Shown: positions 6,756 through 17,780 of the stretch, one piece after another | Layout: every line of letters starts with the position of its first letter | Position numbering within the stretch: position 1 is the stretch's first letter | Made by a program: the position numbers and the translations under genes | From: Paracoccus aestuariivivens | GTDB lineage: Bacteria > Pseudomonadota > Alphaproteobacteria > Rhodobacterales > Rhodobacteraceae | Length of the DNA: 64,000 nt | Reading direction: 5' to 3' | Assembly: GCF_009711225.1 (NCBI RefSeq) | Contig: NZ_WMIE01000001.1 | Span: forward strand, 1 to 64,000 | Notes under the pieces: model-generated | The model's database searches: none | What the model saw: only the letters and a program-made list of their open reading frames with translations | Told to the model about the DNA's origin: nothing

Positions 6756-9700
6756 TCAACCGGCCAGTAGCGCCGCGTTGCCACCGGCGGCAGTGGTGTC
6801 GACGCACAAATGGCGCTCGTGCATGACGTGGGCAACGTCAGGCGCCGAGCAGATCAACGGCCGCAAGGCGCCCTGCATACCCGCGAGGATCTGGGCGATC
6901 TGGCATGCGCCCGCCTTGTCGCCCCACCACAGAACGGCCGAGAAATCACCCTGCTGGCTCAACGACCCGAACGCAGCATCATCGGGCAATTCGACTGCCT
7001 TGCCACCCAAAGCCTCGACCGCCGCAAGCTGAGTCGCGCGGGCCTCAGTTCCGGGGCCCGCGCATAGAACCGGTGGGCGGGCAATCAGATGCAGGCGGTT
7101 CATCTCGCCTGTCGGACCGGGCATGAACTGCTCGACCGGTTGGGCGGCCTGCGACGTAGGTGCCACACCGGGAAACTCCGGCGCATAGAACCGTTGCAGG
7201 TAGAACGGGCCGCCAGCCTTGGGTCCGGTGCCCGAAAGCCCCTCGCCACCGAAAGGTTGCGAGCCGACAACCGCGCCGATCTGGTTCCGGTTGACGTAGA
7301 TGTTTCCGGCATGGATCGCGTCCGTGACCTCTTGTACGCGCCCGTCGATGCGGGTGTGCAAGCCGAAGGTCAGACCGTAACCGCGCGCGTTGATCGCCTT
7401 AACCACATTCTCGATATCGCCCGAAGCGAAAGTCGCCACATGAAGGACCGGCCCGAAAATCTCGCGGTCCATTTCCTCGATTCCCGAAACCGTCACCATC
7501 GTCGGCGCGATGAAATGCCCGTCCCGAGGCGCATGCAGCGCATAGGCCACACGGCTGCGGTTCTGACCAAGATATTCCTTGATGCCCTGATGCGCTTCGG
7601 CGTCGATCACCGGCCCGACATCGGTCTCGATCGACCACGGATCACCCATGCGCAATTCGTTCATCGCGCCCTTGATCATCTCGATCAGATGCGGAGCGAT
7701 GTCCTCTTGCACATAAAGGCAACGCAGCGCCGAACAACGCTGACCGGCCGAGCGGAACGCGGAAGCAACCACATCGCGGACCGCCTGTTCGGGCAAGGCC
7801 GTCGAATCGACGATCATTGCGTTCAGACCGCCGGTTTCTGCGATCAACGGGGTGCCCGGCTCCATATTGGCGGCCATGGCGCGAGCGATGATGCGAGCGG
7901 TGTCGGTCGAACCGGTGAACACCACGCCCTTGACCCGCGCGTCCGATGTCAGCGCCGCGCCAACCGTGGCGCCTTGACCCGGAAGCAATTGCAACGCCGA
8001 TACCGGAACACCCGCTTCGTGCAACAAGCGCACAGCCAAGGTGGCGATCAGCGGAGTTTGCTCGGCCGGTTTGGCCAGAACCGCGTTTCCGGCCATCAGC
8101 GCGGCAGCGATCTGACCGGTGAAGATTGCCAGCGGGAAGTTCCAAGGGCTGATCGCCACCACCGGACCACGCGGAGCACGGTTCACGTTCTCCCCTTCCG
8201 AGGCGTAATAACGCAGGAAATCGACCGCCTCGCGCAATTCGCCAACGGCATCGGGCAAGGTCTTGCCTGCTTCGCGCGCCAATGCGGCGAAGATCGGGCC
8301 GTAATTCGTCTCGTATAGATCTGCGGCACGACGCAGGGTCGCGGCGCGCTCGGCAGGTGCCACATCCCAGTTACGGGCATCTTCAATGGCCTGAACAGCG
8401 GTACGGGCGTCGGCTTCGGTGACATTTGCCACGACTTCGCCGGTCGCCGGATTGCGCACCGGCAGCGTTGCACCCGTCGCAGGCGTTACGGTCAGCGGCT
8501 GGGCATCGGCGAGCGCGACATTGCGCGCCGCCTCGATCCGAGCCAGCACGGCGGTATCGCTTAGATCGAAACCTTGCGAGTTCGCGCGCTCCTTACCGAA
8601 GATTTCGGACGGCGCGACCAGACTTGCCGGAGCATGTGCCGTCGCCAGTTCGACAAAGGGATCGGCGGCGACAGCCTCGGGGGCGATGGATTCGTCAACG
8701 ATCTGGTTCACGAAAGACGAGTTCGCACCGTTTTCCAGCAGGCGGCGGACCAGATAGGCCAGCAGATCGCGATGCGCGCCAACCGGAGCATATATGCGGC
8801 AGCGGCCCTTGTCTTCACGCAGGACGATGTCGTGCAAACGCTCGCCCATGCCGTGCAGACGCTGGAATTCGTACTCGATCCCCCCTGCCATTTCCAGCAC
8901 GGCGGCGACCGTGTGGGCATTATGCGTGGCAAATTGCGGATAGATCCGGTCGGCGTAACCGATCAGCTTTTTCGCATTCGCGATATAGCTGACATCGGTC
9001 GCCACTTTCGAGGTGAACAGCGGGAAACCCGGCAGCCCTTCGACCTGGGCACGTTTGATCTCGCTGTCCCAATAGGCGCCCTTGACCAACCGGACCATGA
9101 TCTTGCGGTCCAGACGCGTCGCCAGTTCGTACAACCAGTCGATGACCAGTCCGGCGCGTTTGCCGTAGGCCTGTACGACTACGCCAAAACCGTTCCAGCC
9201 CGCCAGAGCCGGATCGGACATTACCGCCTCGATCACCTTCATCGACAGAACAAGGCGGTCCTGCTCTTCGGCGTCGATGTTCATGCCCATGCCGCCGACC
9301 TTGGCCTCGCGGGCCAGTTTCTGAACGACGGGGACCAACTCGGCCATGACACGTTCTTCTTGCGCGACCTCGTAGCGCGGATGCAGCGCCGACAGCTTGA
9401 TCGAGATGCCCGGATTCATCTGCACCGATCCCTTGTCGCAAGCCTTCGCAATGGCCGCGATGGCATCGGAATAGGATCGCGCATAACGCTTGGCGTCGGC
9501 CTCGGTCATGGCGGCTTCGCCCAGCATGTCATAGCTGTAGGTGAAGCCCTGCTTTTCGCGGGTCGTCGCGTTGTCCAGTGCCTTGGAGATCGTTTCACCC
9601 AGCACGAACTGACGTCCCATCTCCTTCATGGCACGACCCACGGCGGCGCGGATCACCGGCTCGCCCAGACGGCGAATGGCACCGCGTAGCGTGCCCGCGA

Positions 9701-10112
9701 TACCGCCGTGGTTGTCGTCCAACACCTTACCGGTCAGCATCAGCGCCCATGTCGAGGCATTAACCAGCGACGAGGATGCCTCGCCCAGATGCTTGCCCCA
9801 ATCCGACGGCGCGATCTTGTCTTCGATCAGCGCATCGATGGTGTCACGGTCAGGAACGCGCAGCATGGCCTCGGCCAGACACATCAAGGCGACGCCCTCA
9901 CGGGTGGACAGGCCGTATTCCGCCAGGAAATGCTCCATCATCGTGGGCTTGGCCTCGCTGCGGATGCGGCGGACCAGCAACGCGGCACGGGCGCTGATCG
10001 CAGCGCGCGCGCGTTCATCCAGCGCGGTCTCGGCCACAAGCCGGTCCAGTAGCAATTGCTCGGGCTGGAATTTGCTGTCGGGACCAAGATCGGAAAGCTG
10101 GGTGTTGGGCAT
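6756..10112 (-). CDS. putA: Bifunctional proline dehydrogenase / glutamate-semialdehyde dehydrogenase
   Basis: A 1118-residue PutA that oxidises proline to pyrroline-5-carboxylate with FAD and then to glutamate with NAD+, passing electrons to quinone at the membrane. The N-terminal helical domain is followed by the proline dehydrogenase barrel (~180-480; NPGISIKLSALHPRYE, then VRLVKGAYWDSEIKRAQ) and the aldehyde dehydrogenase domain (~535-1000; SPWNFPLAIF, ETGGLNAM, catalytic Cys ~793 in SAGQRCSALR). The N-terminal ribbon-helix-helix domain of E. coli PutA is missing, so regulation must come from elsewhere, most simply the divergent Lrp-type gene. ATG at 10112 has an AGGAG Shine-Dalgarno. Confidence 0.97.
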   Translation of the reverse strand: MPNTQLSDLGPDSKFQPEQLLLDRLVAETALDERARAAISARAALLVRRIRSEAKPTMMEHFLAEYGLSTREGVALMCLAEAMLRVPDRDTIDALIEDKIAPSDWGKHLGEASSSLVNASTWALMLTGKVLDDNHGGIAGTLRGAIRRLGEPVIRAAVGRAMKEMGRQFVLGETISKALDNATTREKQGFTYSYDMLGEAAMTEADAKRYARSYSDAIAAIAKACDKGSVQMNPGISIKLSALHPRYEVAQEERVMAELVPVVQKLAREAKVGGMGMNIDAEEQDRLVLSMKVIEAVMSDPALAGWNGFGVVVQAYGKRAGLVIDWLYELATRLDRKIMVRLVKGAYWDSEIKRAQVEGLPGFPLFTSKVATDVSYIANAKKLIGYADRIYPQFATHNAHTVAAVLEMAGGIEYEFQRLHGMGERLHDIVLREDKGRCRIYAPVGAHRDLLAYLVRRLLENGANSSFVNQIVDESIAPEAVAADPFVELATAHAPASLVAPSEIFGKERANSQGFDLSDTAVLARIEAARNVALADAQPLTVTPATGATLPVRNPATGEVVANVTEADARTAVQAIEDARNWDVAPAERAATLRRAADLYETNYGPIFAALAREAGKTLPDAVGELREAVDFLRYYASEGENVNRAPRGPVVAISPWNFPLAIFTGQIAAALMAGNAVLAKPAEQTPLIATLAVRLLHEAGVPVSALQLLPGQGATVGAALTSDARVKGVVFTGSTDTARIIARAMAANMEPGTPLIAETGGLNAMIVDSTALPEQAVRDVVASAFRSAGQRCSALRCLYVQEDIAPHLIEMIKGAMNELRMGDPWSIETDVGPVIDAEAHQGIKEYLGQNRSRVAYALHAPRDGHFIAPTMVTVSGIEEMDREIFGPVLHVATFASGDIENVVKAINARGYGLTFGLHTRIDGRVQEVTDAIHAGNIYVNRNQIGAVVGSQPFGGEGLSGTGPKAGGPFYLQRFYAPEFPGVAPTSQAAQPVEQFMPGPTGEMNRLHLIARPPVLCAGPGTEARATQLAAVEALGGKAVELPDDAAFGSLSQQGDFSAVLWWGDKAGACQIAQILAGMQGALRPLICSAPDVAHVMHERHLCVDTTAAGGNAALLAG

Positions 10113-10220
10113 CGTATTCTCCTGAGTACGAGGCTGCATACTCTGACAGGCGTGGACGATGTGACCAAATGAGTGTATGGAGCTAGGCGATCATAACATA
10201 ATTTGGCGGCATGGAAGACC

Positions 10221-10685
10221 ATGGACGACGTTCTGGACGCGACCAACGTGAAGATCCTGCGCGAGCTGGTTGCCAATGCCCGCATTCCCATCACCGAACT
10301 GGCCCGCAAGGTCGGGCTGTCCAAGACGCCGGTGGCCTTGCGGATCAAACAGATGGAGAAAATGGGGCTGATCACCGGCTACCGCGCGATCCTGTCACCC
10401 CTGAAACTGGGCCTGACCCATGTAACCTATGTCGAGGTGCGGCTGTCCGACACGCGGCAAAAGGCGCTGGAGGCCTTTAACGAAGCCGTCCGCGCCATTC
10501 CCGAGATCGAGGAATGCTACATGATCGCGGGCGGCTTCGATTACCTGCTGAAGGTGCGCTCCAAGGACATGACCGGCTATCGCAGGATCATGGCCGAGAA
10601 AATCTCGGCCCTCCCCCATATGCACGCGACCACCAGCTATGTCTCGATGGAGGCGGTGGTCGAACAGAACTGGACCGAGCTTTAA
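10221..10685 (+). CDS. putR: Lrp/AsnC-type regulator, probable PutR
   Basis: A 154-residue Lrp/AsnC regulator: an N-terminal winged HTH (residues ~5-60; DATNVKILRELVANARIPIT then VGLSKTPVALRIKQME) and a C-terminal RAM ligand domain (~65-150). It is divergent from putA with a 108-bp gap, the same arrangement as putR-putA in Rhodobacter and Agrobacterium, where the Lrp-type PutR activates putA with proline as effector. ATG at 10221 is preferred (GGAAG close upstream); a TTG at 10203 is possible. Its 3' end overlaps the convergent Ldh-family gene by 4 nt. Confidence 0.88.
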   Translation: MDDVLDATNVKILRELVANARIPITELARKVGLSKTPVALRIKQMEKMGLITGYRAILSPLKLGLTHVTYVEVRLSDTRQKALEAFNEAVRAIPEIEECYMIAGGFDYLLKVRSKDMTGYRRIMAEKISALPHMHATTSYVSMEAVVEQNWTEL

Positions 10686-11686
10686 CCGGCCAGCAGCGCG
10701 TCCAGTCCGGCCATTTCCTCGTCGCTCAGGTGGATGCCTTCGGCCATCGAGCGGGCACGGATCTGGTGGCGGCGCTCGCCGGGCAACCTTGCGCCCTGAC
10801 CAAGGATCGCGCTGAACAGCAACTCGGCCTGCGCAAAGGGATTGCTGCGGCCAGCAGCAAACCGCTCGGGCGAGAAGGCAAGGATCAACTGTCCATGACG
10901 CGGGGCCAAAGTCGTCGTGCCCAGTGCCGAAAGAGCGGCATCGCTGGTCAGATCGCCTATCATCACTCCAGCCAGCAGCTCGACCATGGTCGAAATCGCC
11001 GAGCCCTTATGCCCGCCGAATGGCAGCATCGCACCGGACAGAGCGGCTTCGGGGTCGGTGGTGGGATGGCCGTCGGCATCCAATGCCCAACCTTCGGGCA
11101 AGGGTTCACCCGCGCGGCGTTTCAGTTCGATCTCGCCGCGCGCGGCAACCGAGGTGGCAAAGTCGAAGACATAGGGCGCATCGTCAAGACGCGGCCAACC
11201 GAATGCGATCGGGTTCGTTCCCAGCAGCGGTCGGGTTCCACCTGCCGGAGCGACGGCGGAATAGCTGGGGCACATGGAAAGCCCGGCAACCCCGCGTTCG
11301 GCCAGTGCCTCGACTTCGGGCCATAGCGCCGAGAAATGCACGCAGTCATTGATGACCATCGCCGCGATTCCAAGGTCATGGGCACGGTCGGCCAGCAAAG
11401 GCAGCCCCGCTTCGAACGCTGCGGGCGAGAAAGCACCACCCGCCTCGACGCGGATGATGCCCGAATCCTCGTCGTCGATCACCGGTTGGGCATCGGGCGA
11501 CACCTTTCCCGCCGCGAGCGTGCGCAGGATACCGTCAAGACGATAGATTCCATGCGACTTCGCGCCGTCGCGCTCGCCCGCCGCGACGATGCGGGCCAAG
11601 GCATCCGCGTGCAGATCGTCGAACCCGGCCTTGAGCAGAATGGCCTCGACCTTCTCGGACAGATCAGCAAAGGAAATTACCGGCAT
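10682..11686 (-). CDS. Ldh-family NAD(P)H oxidoreductase, imino-acid reductase candidate
   Basis: A 334-residue member of the malate/L-lactate/DpkA dehydrogenase family (Ldh_2), which uses a non-Rossmann NAD(P) fold. Family marks are AGERDGAKSHGIYRL (residues ~50-65), the VHFSALWPEVEALAERG segment (~118-135) and GTNPIAFGWPR. The Ser/His-rich active site and FGWPR resemble Δ1-piperideine-2-carboxylate / Δ1-pyrroline-2-carboxylate reductases, which act in D-amino acid and hydroxyproline metabolism. Proximity to putA/putR suits a proline-related substrate, but this is inference; other Ldh_2 members reduce ureidoglycolate or diketogulonate. A LysR gene is divergent, 112 bp away. Confidence 0.75.
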   Translation of the reverse strand: MPVISFADLSEKVEAILLKAGFDDLHADALARIVAAGERDGAKSHGIYRLDGILRTLAAGKVSPDAQPVIDDEDSGIIRVEAGGAFSPAAFEAGLPLLADRAHDLGIAAMVINDCVHFSALWPEVEALAERGVAGLSMCPSYSAVAPAGGTRPLLGTNPIAFGWPRLDDAPYVFDFATSVAARGEIELKRRAGEPLPEGWALDADGHPTTDPEAALSGAMLPFGGHKGSAISTMVELLAGVMIGDLTSDAALSALGTTTLAPRHGQLILAFSPERFAAGRSNPFAQAELLFSAILGQGARLPGERRHQIRARSMAEGIHLSDEEMAGLDALLAG

Positions 11687-11797
11687 CTCAAACTCCCATA
11701 CAAGTTGGGCCTACAAACCCGATTGTGACAAATGGCGCAAGTGTTGTGGTCTTTGCCCGTCACACCGACTGCGCTAGATACGGGCAAAGGGGGCCAC

Positions 11798-12694
11798 ATG
11801 GATTTCAAATGGCTTGAGGATTTTCTGACGCTTGCCGAGACCCGCAGCTTCTCTCGCTCGGCCGAATTGCGCGGCGTGACGCAAAGCGCCTTCAGCCGCC
11901 GGATCCGCGCGCTCGAGGAGTGGATGGGCACCGACCTTTTGTCGCGCGACAGCTATCCCGTGACCCTGACCCCCGAAGGCGTGCTGTTTCGCGAAACCGC
12001 CGAGGAAGCCGTCCGGATGATTACATCCCGCCGCGCCGAGTTCCGCGAACAATCCCGCGCCCGCGGTGGCGAGATTTCGTTCCTTTCCTTGCACAGCCTC
12101 AGCGTGACATTCCTGCCGGGCTGGCTGATGCGCCTGAAATCGGCGGCGGGGCAGATGACCAGCCGTGTTAAACCCGAGAATTTCGACCGATGCATCGAGG
12201 CCCTTTCCGAGGGTGGCTATGATTTCTTCCTGACCTATGCCCATCCGCAAGTGAACATCCCCCTCGACCCCGAGCGTTATCCGCATCTGGTCGTCGGTCA
12301 AGACAGCCTAGTCGCGGTCGCCCGTCCCGGCTGGCCACGCGAATGGCTGACCGAGGGAATGCCGCTTTTGCAATATTCGCGCGGTTCGTTCCTGAACCAG
12401 ATGACGCGGATCGCACAGGGACAACCCGGTGCGCCCAAGATCTATGTTGCGCATATCGACGAAGCCTCGATGGCCGAGGCAATGAAAAGCATGGCCGTCG
12501 CCGGTCATGGCGTGGTCTGGCTGCCCCGTCTTCTGGTCGAGGCCGAAATCGCGGCGGGAAAGCTGGAAATCGTCGCCCCCGAGCTACCGATGCAGATCCG
12601 GCTATACCGCAATCCGTTGCGCGGGCGCGGGCTGACGGGGCGGGTCTGGCAGGTCGCCTCGACGCTGGATGAGGGTTATTCCAAAACGGAATAA
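11798..12694 (+). CDS. LysR-family regulator
   Basis: A 298-residue LysR-type regulator: N-terminal winged HTH (residues ~3-62; FLTLAETRSFSRSAELRGVTQSAFSRRIRALEEWMG, shown in family-typical order) and a C-terminal co-inducer domain. ATG at 11798 follows an AGGGGG Shine-Dalgarno; the longer open frame upstream lacks one. It is divergent from the Ldh-family gene, its most likely target. aspA is downstream on the same strand but separated by a hairpin over the stop codon and about 160 bp, so co-transcription is less likely. The effector is unknown. Confidence 0.85.
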   Translation: MDFKWLEDFLTLAETRSFSRSAELRGVTQSAFSRRIRALEEWMGTDLLSRDSYPVTLTPEGVLFRETAEEAVRMITSRRAEFREQSRARGGEISFLSLHSLSVTFLPGWLMRLKSAAGQMTSRVKPENFDRCIEALSEGGYDFFLTYAHPQVNIPLDPERYPHLVVGQDSLVAVARPGWPREWLTEGMPLLQYSRGSFLNQMTRIAQGQPGAPKIYVAHIDEASMAEAMKSMAVAGHGVVWLPRLLVEAEIAAGKLEIVAPELPMQIRLYRNPLRGRGLTGRVWQVASTLDEGYSKTE

Positions 12695-12697
12695 CCC
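12673..12697 (+). terminator. Hairpin spanning the LysR stop codon
   Basis: Perfect 10-bp stem GGGTTATTCC / GGAATAACCC with loop AAAAC; the TAA stop of the LysR gene lies inside the right arm. No T tract follows, so it may be a weak terminator or an RNA-end stabiliser. Confidence 0.5.
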
Positions 12698-12860
12698 AGC
12701 GCAACTTGGCATTGGATATCCGCCCTGCCCGATCCTACATCGCAGGAATGAAGGGCATGACGCCCGGAAAAACCTGATTAGATACAACTCCTAAAACCTG
12801 CCTCGCCGGAACGGCCCCGCTTTCAGTGGGTTCTTCGGGCATGCAGCCGAGGTGAATGAC

Positions 12861-14264
12861 ATGAAGACCCGCATCGACCACGATTTGCTTGGTGACCGCG
12901 AAGTTCCCGCCGATGCCTATTGGGGTGTGCACACGCTGCGCGCCGTCGAGAATTTTCCGATCTCGGGCCGACCCGTCGGCGAGATCCCCGAACTGGTCCG
13001 CGCTCTGGCTGCGATCAAGCAGGCCGCCGCTTTGGCCAATGCCGATCTGGGCCTGCTGTCCCCCGAGCGCCGCGACGCCATCGTCGCTGCATGCGAGGAA
13101 ATCCGTGCGGGCAAGCTGCATGACCAATTCGTTGTGGACCAGATCCAGGGCGGCGCGGGCACCTCGACCAACATGAACGCCAACGAGGTCATCGCCAACC
13201 GCGCGCTGGAAATCATGGGCCATGCCAAGGGTGAGTACAAATACCTGCACCCGAACGAACATGTGAACATGAGCCAGTCGACCAATGACGTCTACCCGAC
13301 GGCGCTGCGTCTGGCATCATGGAAGGGTCTGCAAAGGCTGATCGTAGCGCTGGCCTCGTTGCGCGGAGCCTTCACCGAGAAAGGCGTCGAGTTCCAGGAC
13401 ATCCTGAAAATGGGCCGCACCCAGTTGCAGGAAGCCGTTCCGATGACGCTGGGTCAGGAATTCAGCGCCGTCGCCATCACCATCGGCGAGGACGAACAGC
13501 GTCTGGCCGAAGCAGCAGCCCTGATCTGCGAGATCAACCTTGGCGCCACTGCCATCGGCACCGGCATCACCGCGCATCCGGAATATGCCGAGCGCGTCCG
13601 CGCCCGTCTGGCCGAGATCACCGTCATCCCGGTCGTCACCGCCGCCGATCTGGTCGAAGCCACGCAGGATTGCGGCGCCTTCGTGCAAACCTCGGGTGTG
13701 CTGAAACGTGTCGCGGTAAAGATCTCGAAGGTCTGCAACGACCTTCGCCTGCTGTCCTCGGGTCCGCGCGCAGGTTTCAACGAGATCAACCTGCCTGCAA
13801 AACAGGCTGGCTCCTCGATCATGCCGGGCAAGGTGAACCCCGTCATTCCAGAGGTGATGAACCAGATCTGCTTCGAGGTCATCGGCAATGATATGACCAT
13901 CACCATGGCAGCCGAAGGCGGGCAGCTTCAGTTGAATGCCTTCGAGCCGATCATTGCCTACAGCATGTTCCGCTCGGTCGATCACCTTGTCGCAGGATTG
14001 CACACGCTCGAGCATAACTGCGTGCGCGGTATCACCGCCAATCGCGACGTGTTGAAGGAAACGGTTCGCCGTTCGATCGGGATCGTCACCGCGCTGAACC
14101 CCTATATCGGCTACGCCGCTGCCACCGAGGTCGCGACCGAAGCGCATATGACCGGTCGCGGCGTCTATGAACTGGTTCTGGAAAAAGGACTGCTGCCGAA
14201 AGAGCGGCTGGACGAAATCCTGCGCCCCGAGACGCTGACCCGCCCGACCCTGTTCGTAGCCTGA
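12861..14264 (+). CDS. aspA: Aspartate ammonia-lyase
   Basis: A 467-residue aspartase (fumarase/aspartase superfamily) that reversibly deaminates L-aspartate to fumarate and ammonia. The signature GSSIMPGKVNP is at residues ~317-327, and substrate-binding segments GGAGTSTNMNANEV (~98-110) and SQSTNDVYPT (~138-147) are present; the opening TRIDHDLLGD.EVPADAYWG is typical. ATG at 12861 with GAGGTG six bases upstream; an in-frame GTG at 12852 is an alternative. It could feed C4 acids together with aspC. A convergent LysR gene follows, separated by hairpins. Confidence 0.95.
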   Translation: MKTRIDHDLLGDREVPADAYWGVHTLRAVENFPISGRPVGEIPELVRALAAIKQAAALANADLGLLSPERRDAIVAACEEIRAGKLHDQFVVDQIQGGAGTSTNMNANEVIANRALEIMGHAKGEYKYLHPNEHVNMSQSTNDVYPTALRLASWKGLQRLIVALASLRGAFTEKGVEFQDILKMGRTQLQEAVPMTLGQEFSAVAITIGEDEQRLAEAAALICEINLGATAIGTGITAHPEYAERVRARLAEITVIPVVTAADLVEATQDCGAFVQTSGVLKRVAVKISKVCNDLRLLSSGPRAGFNEINLPAKQAGSSIMPGKVNPVIPEVMNQICFEVIGNDMTITMAAEGGQLQLNAFEPIIAYSMFRSVDHLVAGLHTLEHNCVRGITANRDVLKETVRRSIGIVTALNPYIGYAAATEVATEAHMTGRGVYELVLEKGLLPKERLDEILRPETLTRPTLFVA

Positions 14265-14271
14265 TCGAGGT

Positions 14272-14314
14272 CCCCTGCCCCCAGGGGTAAAGCGGCCCCG
14301 GCACCTAGCCGGGG
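14272..14314. terminator. Two hairpins between convergent aspA and LysR
   Basis: First stem CCCCTG/CAGGGG (14272-14277/14282-14287), second stem CCCCGGC/GCCGGGG (14296-14302/14308-14314). The second contains the stop codon of the convergent LysR gene. Neither has a T tract; together they likely end both transcripts. Confidence 0.5.
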
Positions 14315-15189
14315 TCGCACGAAATTTCATCCAGCAGGAATGCGCGGAACTTGCGGATCGCGGGCCGGTTCCTGCGCCCCGTCGGATAGACCAGCCAATA
14401 GCTGCGCCCGTTTTCCGAAACCTGCTTGAATGGCTGGATCAGGCTGCCCGTTGCCAGTTCGTAGCGAAAGAACCGCGGCGTCAGAAGCGCCACGCCGTAT
14501 CCCGCCAGCGCTGCGCGTGCCTCGTGCAGATCGGTGCTCAGGGTCAGGCCGGGCTTGGGGCGCTTTTCCCAGAAATCCACGCCTGCCTCGCGCATCCAGA
14601 CCATCCAGTTCGGGTCCGAGGCATCCAGCAGCGGCAGTTTCAGCAAATCGGACGGTTGGCGCAGGTCATGCTTCTTGGCCAGTTCCGGCGACAACATCGG
14701 GGTATATTCGACGTTCATCAGATGATGCGCCGTCAGCCCCGGCCACTCGCCCGAACCGGCGCGGATCGCGACGCTGATATCCTCGCGCCCGAAATCGATC
14801 AGATTGTCGTTCGTCTCGAGCCGCACGGCCAGATTCGGATTGTTCATCTGGAACTTGCCCAAACGCGGCGACAGCCACGCCCCCGCAAAGGTCGGGACGG
14901 TCGAGATCGACAGCGTTGAAACCGAATCCGCCGATGGTTCGGAAAACGTCTCGCGCAGCATGTCAAAGGCGTCGATGGTCGGACGCGCGAACAGCGCTCC
15001 GGTCTCGGTCAGGGCAATCTCGCGGGTTTTGCGCAGGAAAAGCGGCGCGCCAAGCTTCTCCTCAAGCATGCGGATCTGATAGCTGACGGCGGCTTGCGTC
15101 ATGCCCAGTTCATCTGCGGCACGCGTAAAGCTGAGATGACGGGCCACGGCTTCGAAGGCGCGAAGTGCAGCAAGAGGCGGAATCGACAT
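14305..15189 (-). CDS. LysR-family regulator, GcvA-like
   Basis: A 294-residue LysR regulator with the opening PPLAALRAFEAVARHLSFTR (residues 4-23) and HTH ELGMTQAAVSYQIRMLEEKLG, which is the pattern of the GcvA/AmpR-like subgroup. The C-terminal ligand domain (~90-290) is intact. ATG at 15189 has AAGGCC upstream. It is convergent with aspA and divergent from the DUF1127-like gene (102-bp gap), so its target is not obvious from position. The effector is unknown. Confidence 0.85.
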   Translation of the reverse strand: MSIPPLAALRAFEAVARHLSFTRAADELGMTQAAVSYQIRMLEEKLGAPLFLRKTREIALTETGALFARPTIDAFDMLRETFSEPSADSVSTLSISTVPTFAGAWLSPRLGKFQMNNPNLAVRLETNDNLIDFGREDISVAIRAGSGEWPGLTAHHLMNVEYTPMLSPELAKKHDLRQPSDLLKLPLLDASDPNWMVWMREAGVDFWEKRPKPGLTLSTDLHEARAALAGYGVALLTPRFFRYELATGSLIQPFKQVSENGRSYWLVYPTGRRNRPAIRKFRAFLLDEISCDPG

Positions 15190-15291
15190 AAGCAGGCCTT
15201 ATGGATGCTTGCGGAGGCTTTGTTGGTCAAACCGCCAAGACAGTAGCATCCTGAACATACTCATCAACCACGCACATTGCGGAGAAATGCA

Positions 15292-15555
15292 ATGTATGAC
15301 TGCGCACCCACCCGGCGGCCCTTGCGGCTGACCGATCGTATCCTGATGCTTTTCGGCTTCGGCGGCCGTGATAAGCAGGACCTATACGTAACGACATCCG
15401 ACCGGATGGCGGCGCTTGATGATCCTGCAACACGAAAAGCCCTGGCAGAATTGCCACCGCATCTTTTGCAAGACATCGGCGTCTCGGGTTCCGCGCCTCA
15501 ACGCGGTGGAACCCAGTCGGTAGATGGCGAAGTCCTGCGCAAATACCTGTGGTAA
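15292..15555 (+). CDS. Small DUF1127-like protein
   Basis: An 87-residue protein whose C-terminal part (ELPPHLLQDIGVS, residues ~58-70) fits the DUF1127 pattern, in which a short Arg-rich helix ends with a DIG motif. DUF1127 proteins have been linked to RNA turnover and phosphate/stress adaptation in alphaproteobacteria; nothing here shows which applies. ATG at 15292 has GGAG eight bases upstream. It is convergent with aspC, with 3 bp between stop codons. Confidence 0.55.
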   Translation: MYDCAPTRRPLRLTDRILMLFGFGGRDKQDLYVTTSDRMAALDDPATRKALAELPPHLLQDIGVSGSAPQRGGTQSVDGEVLRKYLW

Positions 15556-15558
15556 GGC

Positions 15559-17178
<1,620 letters not shown>

Positions 17179-17218
17179 TCATGGTCGCTGGCAACAAGAC
17201 CTTGAACGGGATGAACCA

Positions 17219-17740
17219 ATGCCACAGCCCAGCCACAGCCCGGTCCGGCCCGTGCCGTCATTGCGGCCCGCCCCAGACGTGGCACGCGCGGATGCCTATC
17301 TGGAAAGCCTGCAACTGCTCGAACGGTTGCACCGTCTGCTTCTGGACCTGATCAAGGACGAGTTCGAGCGATTGGGCCGTTCCGACCTGACTCCGGTACA
17401 GGCGCTGCTGATCTATAACCTTGGCGGTTCCGAGGTGACGGCGGGCGAGCTTCGGTCGCGCGGGATGTATCAAGGCTCGAATGTCAGCTACAATCTGAAA
17501 AAGCTGGTCGAGTTGGGCTATGTCAGTCACGAACGCTGTGACATGGACCGGCGCGCGGTGCGGGTCCGGCTGACCTCCTCAGGGCAGGATGTCCGTGACC
17601 ATGTCTGCGCCCTATTCGCCCGCCATGCCGAAGGTCTGGCCCTGTCGGGCGTGTTGGACGATCCGGCGATCGAAGCCGTGAACCTGCAATGGCGCCGGAT
17701 CGAGCGTTTCTGGCTGGAACAGATCCGCTACATCTACTGA
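17219..17740 (+). CDS. MarR-type winged-helix regulator, LdtR-like
   Basis: A 173-residue MarR-type regulator. The segments VQALLIYNLGGSEVTAGELR (residues ~60-80) and GMYQGSNVSYNLKKLVELGY (~82-101) closely match LdtR of Liberibacter and Sinorhizobium, which controls an L,D-transpeptidase and osmotic-stress genes. The winged HTH spans ~55-125 and long helices flank it for dimerisation. ATG at 17219. A GAGATT/AATCTC palindrome at 17161-17176 upstream could be an operator, which is speculative. No L,D-transpeptidase gene is in the window. Confidence 0.8.
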   Translation: MPQPSHSPVRPVPSLRPAPDVARADAYLESLQLLERLHRLLLDLIKDEFERLGRSDLTPVQALLIYNLGGSEVTAGELRSRGMYQGSNVSYNLKKLVELGYVSHERCDMDRRAVRVRLTSSGQDVRDHVCALFARHAEGLALSGVLDDPAIEAVNLQWRRIERFWLEQIRYIY

Positions 17741-17780
17741 ACGAATGACCCGCCAGTTTGTGCTGGCAGGTCAAGTGCGA

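Noticed and set aside
7089..9689. Two long plus-strand open frames opposite putA
   Set aside because: Shadow frames of putA with His/Arg/Asp-rich composition.
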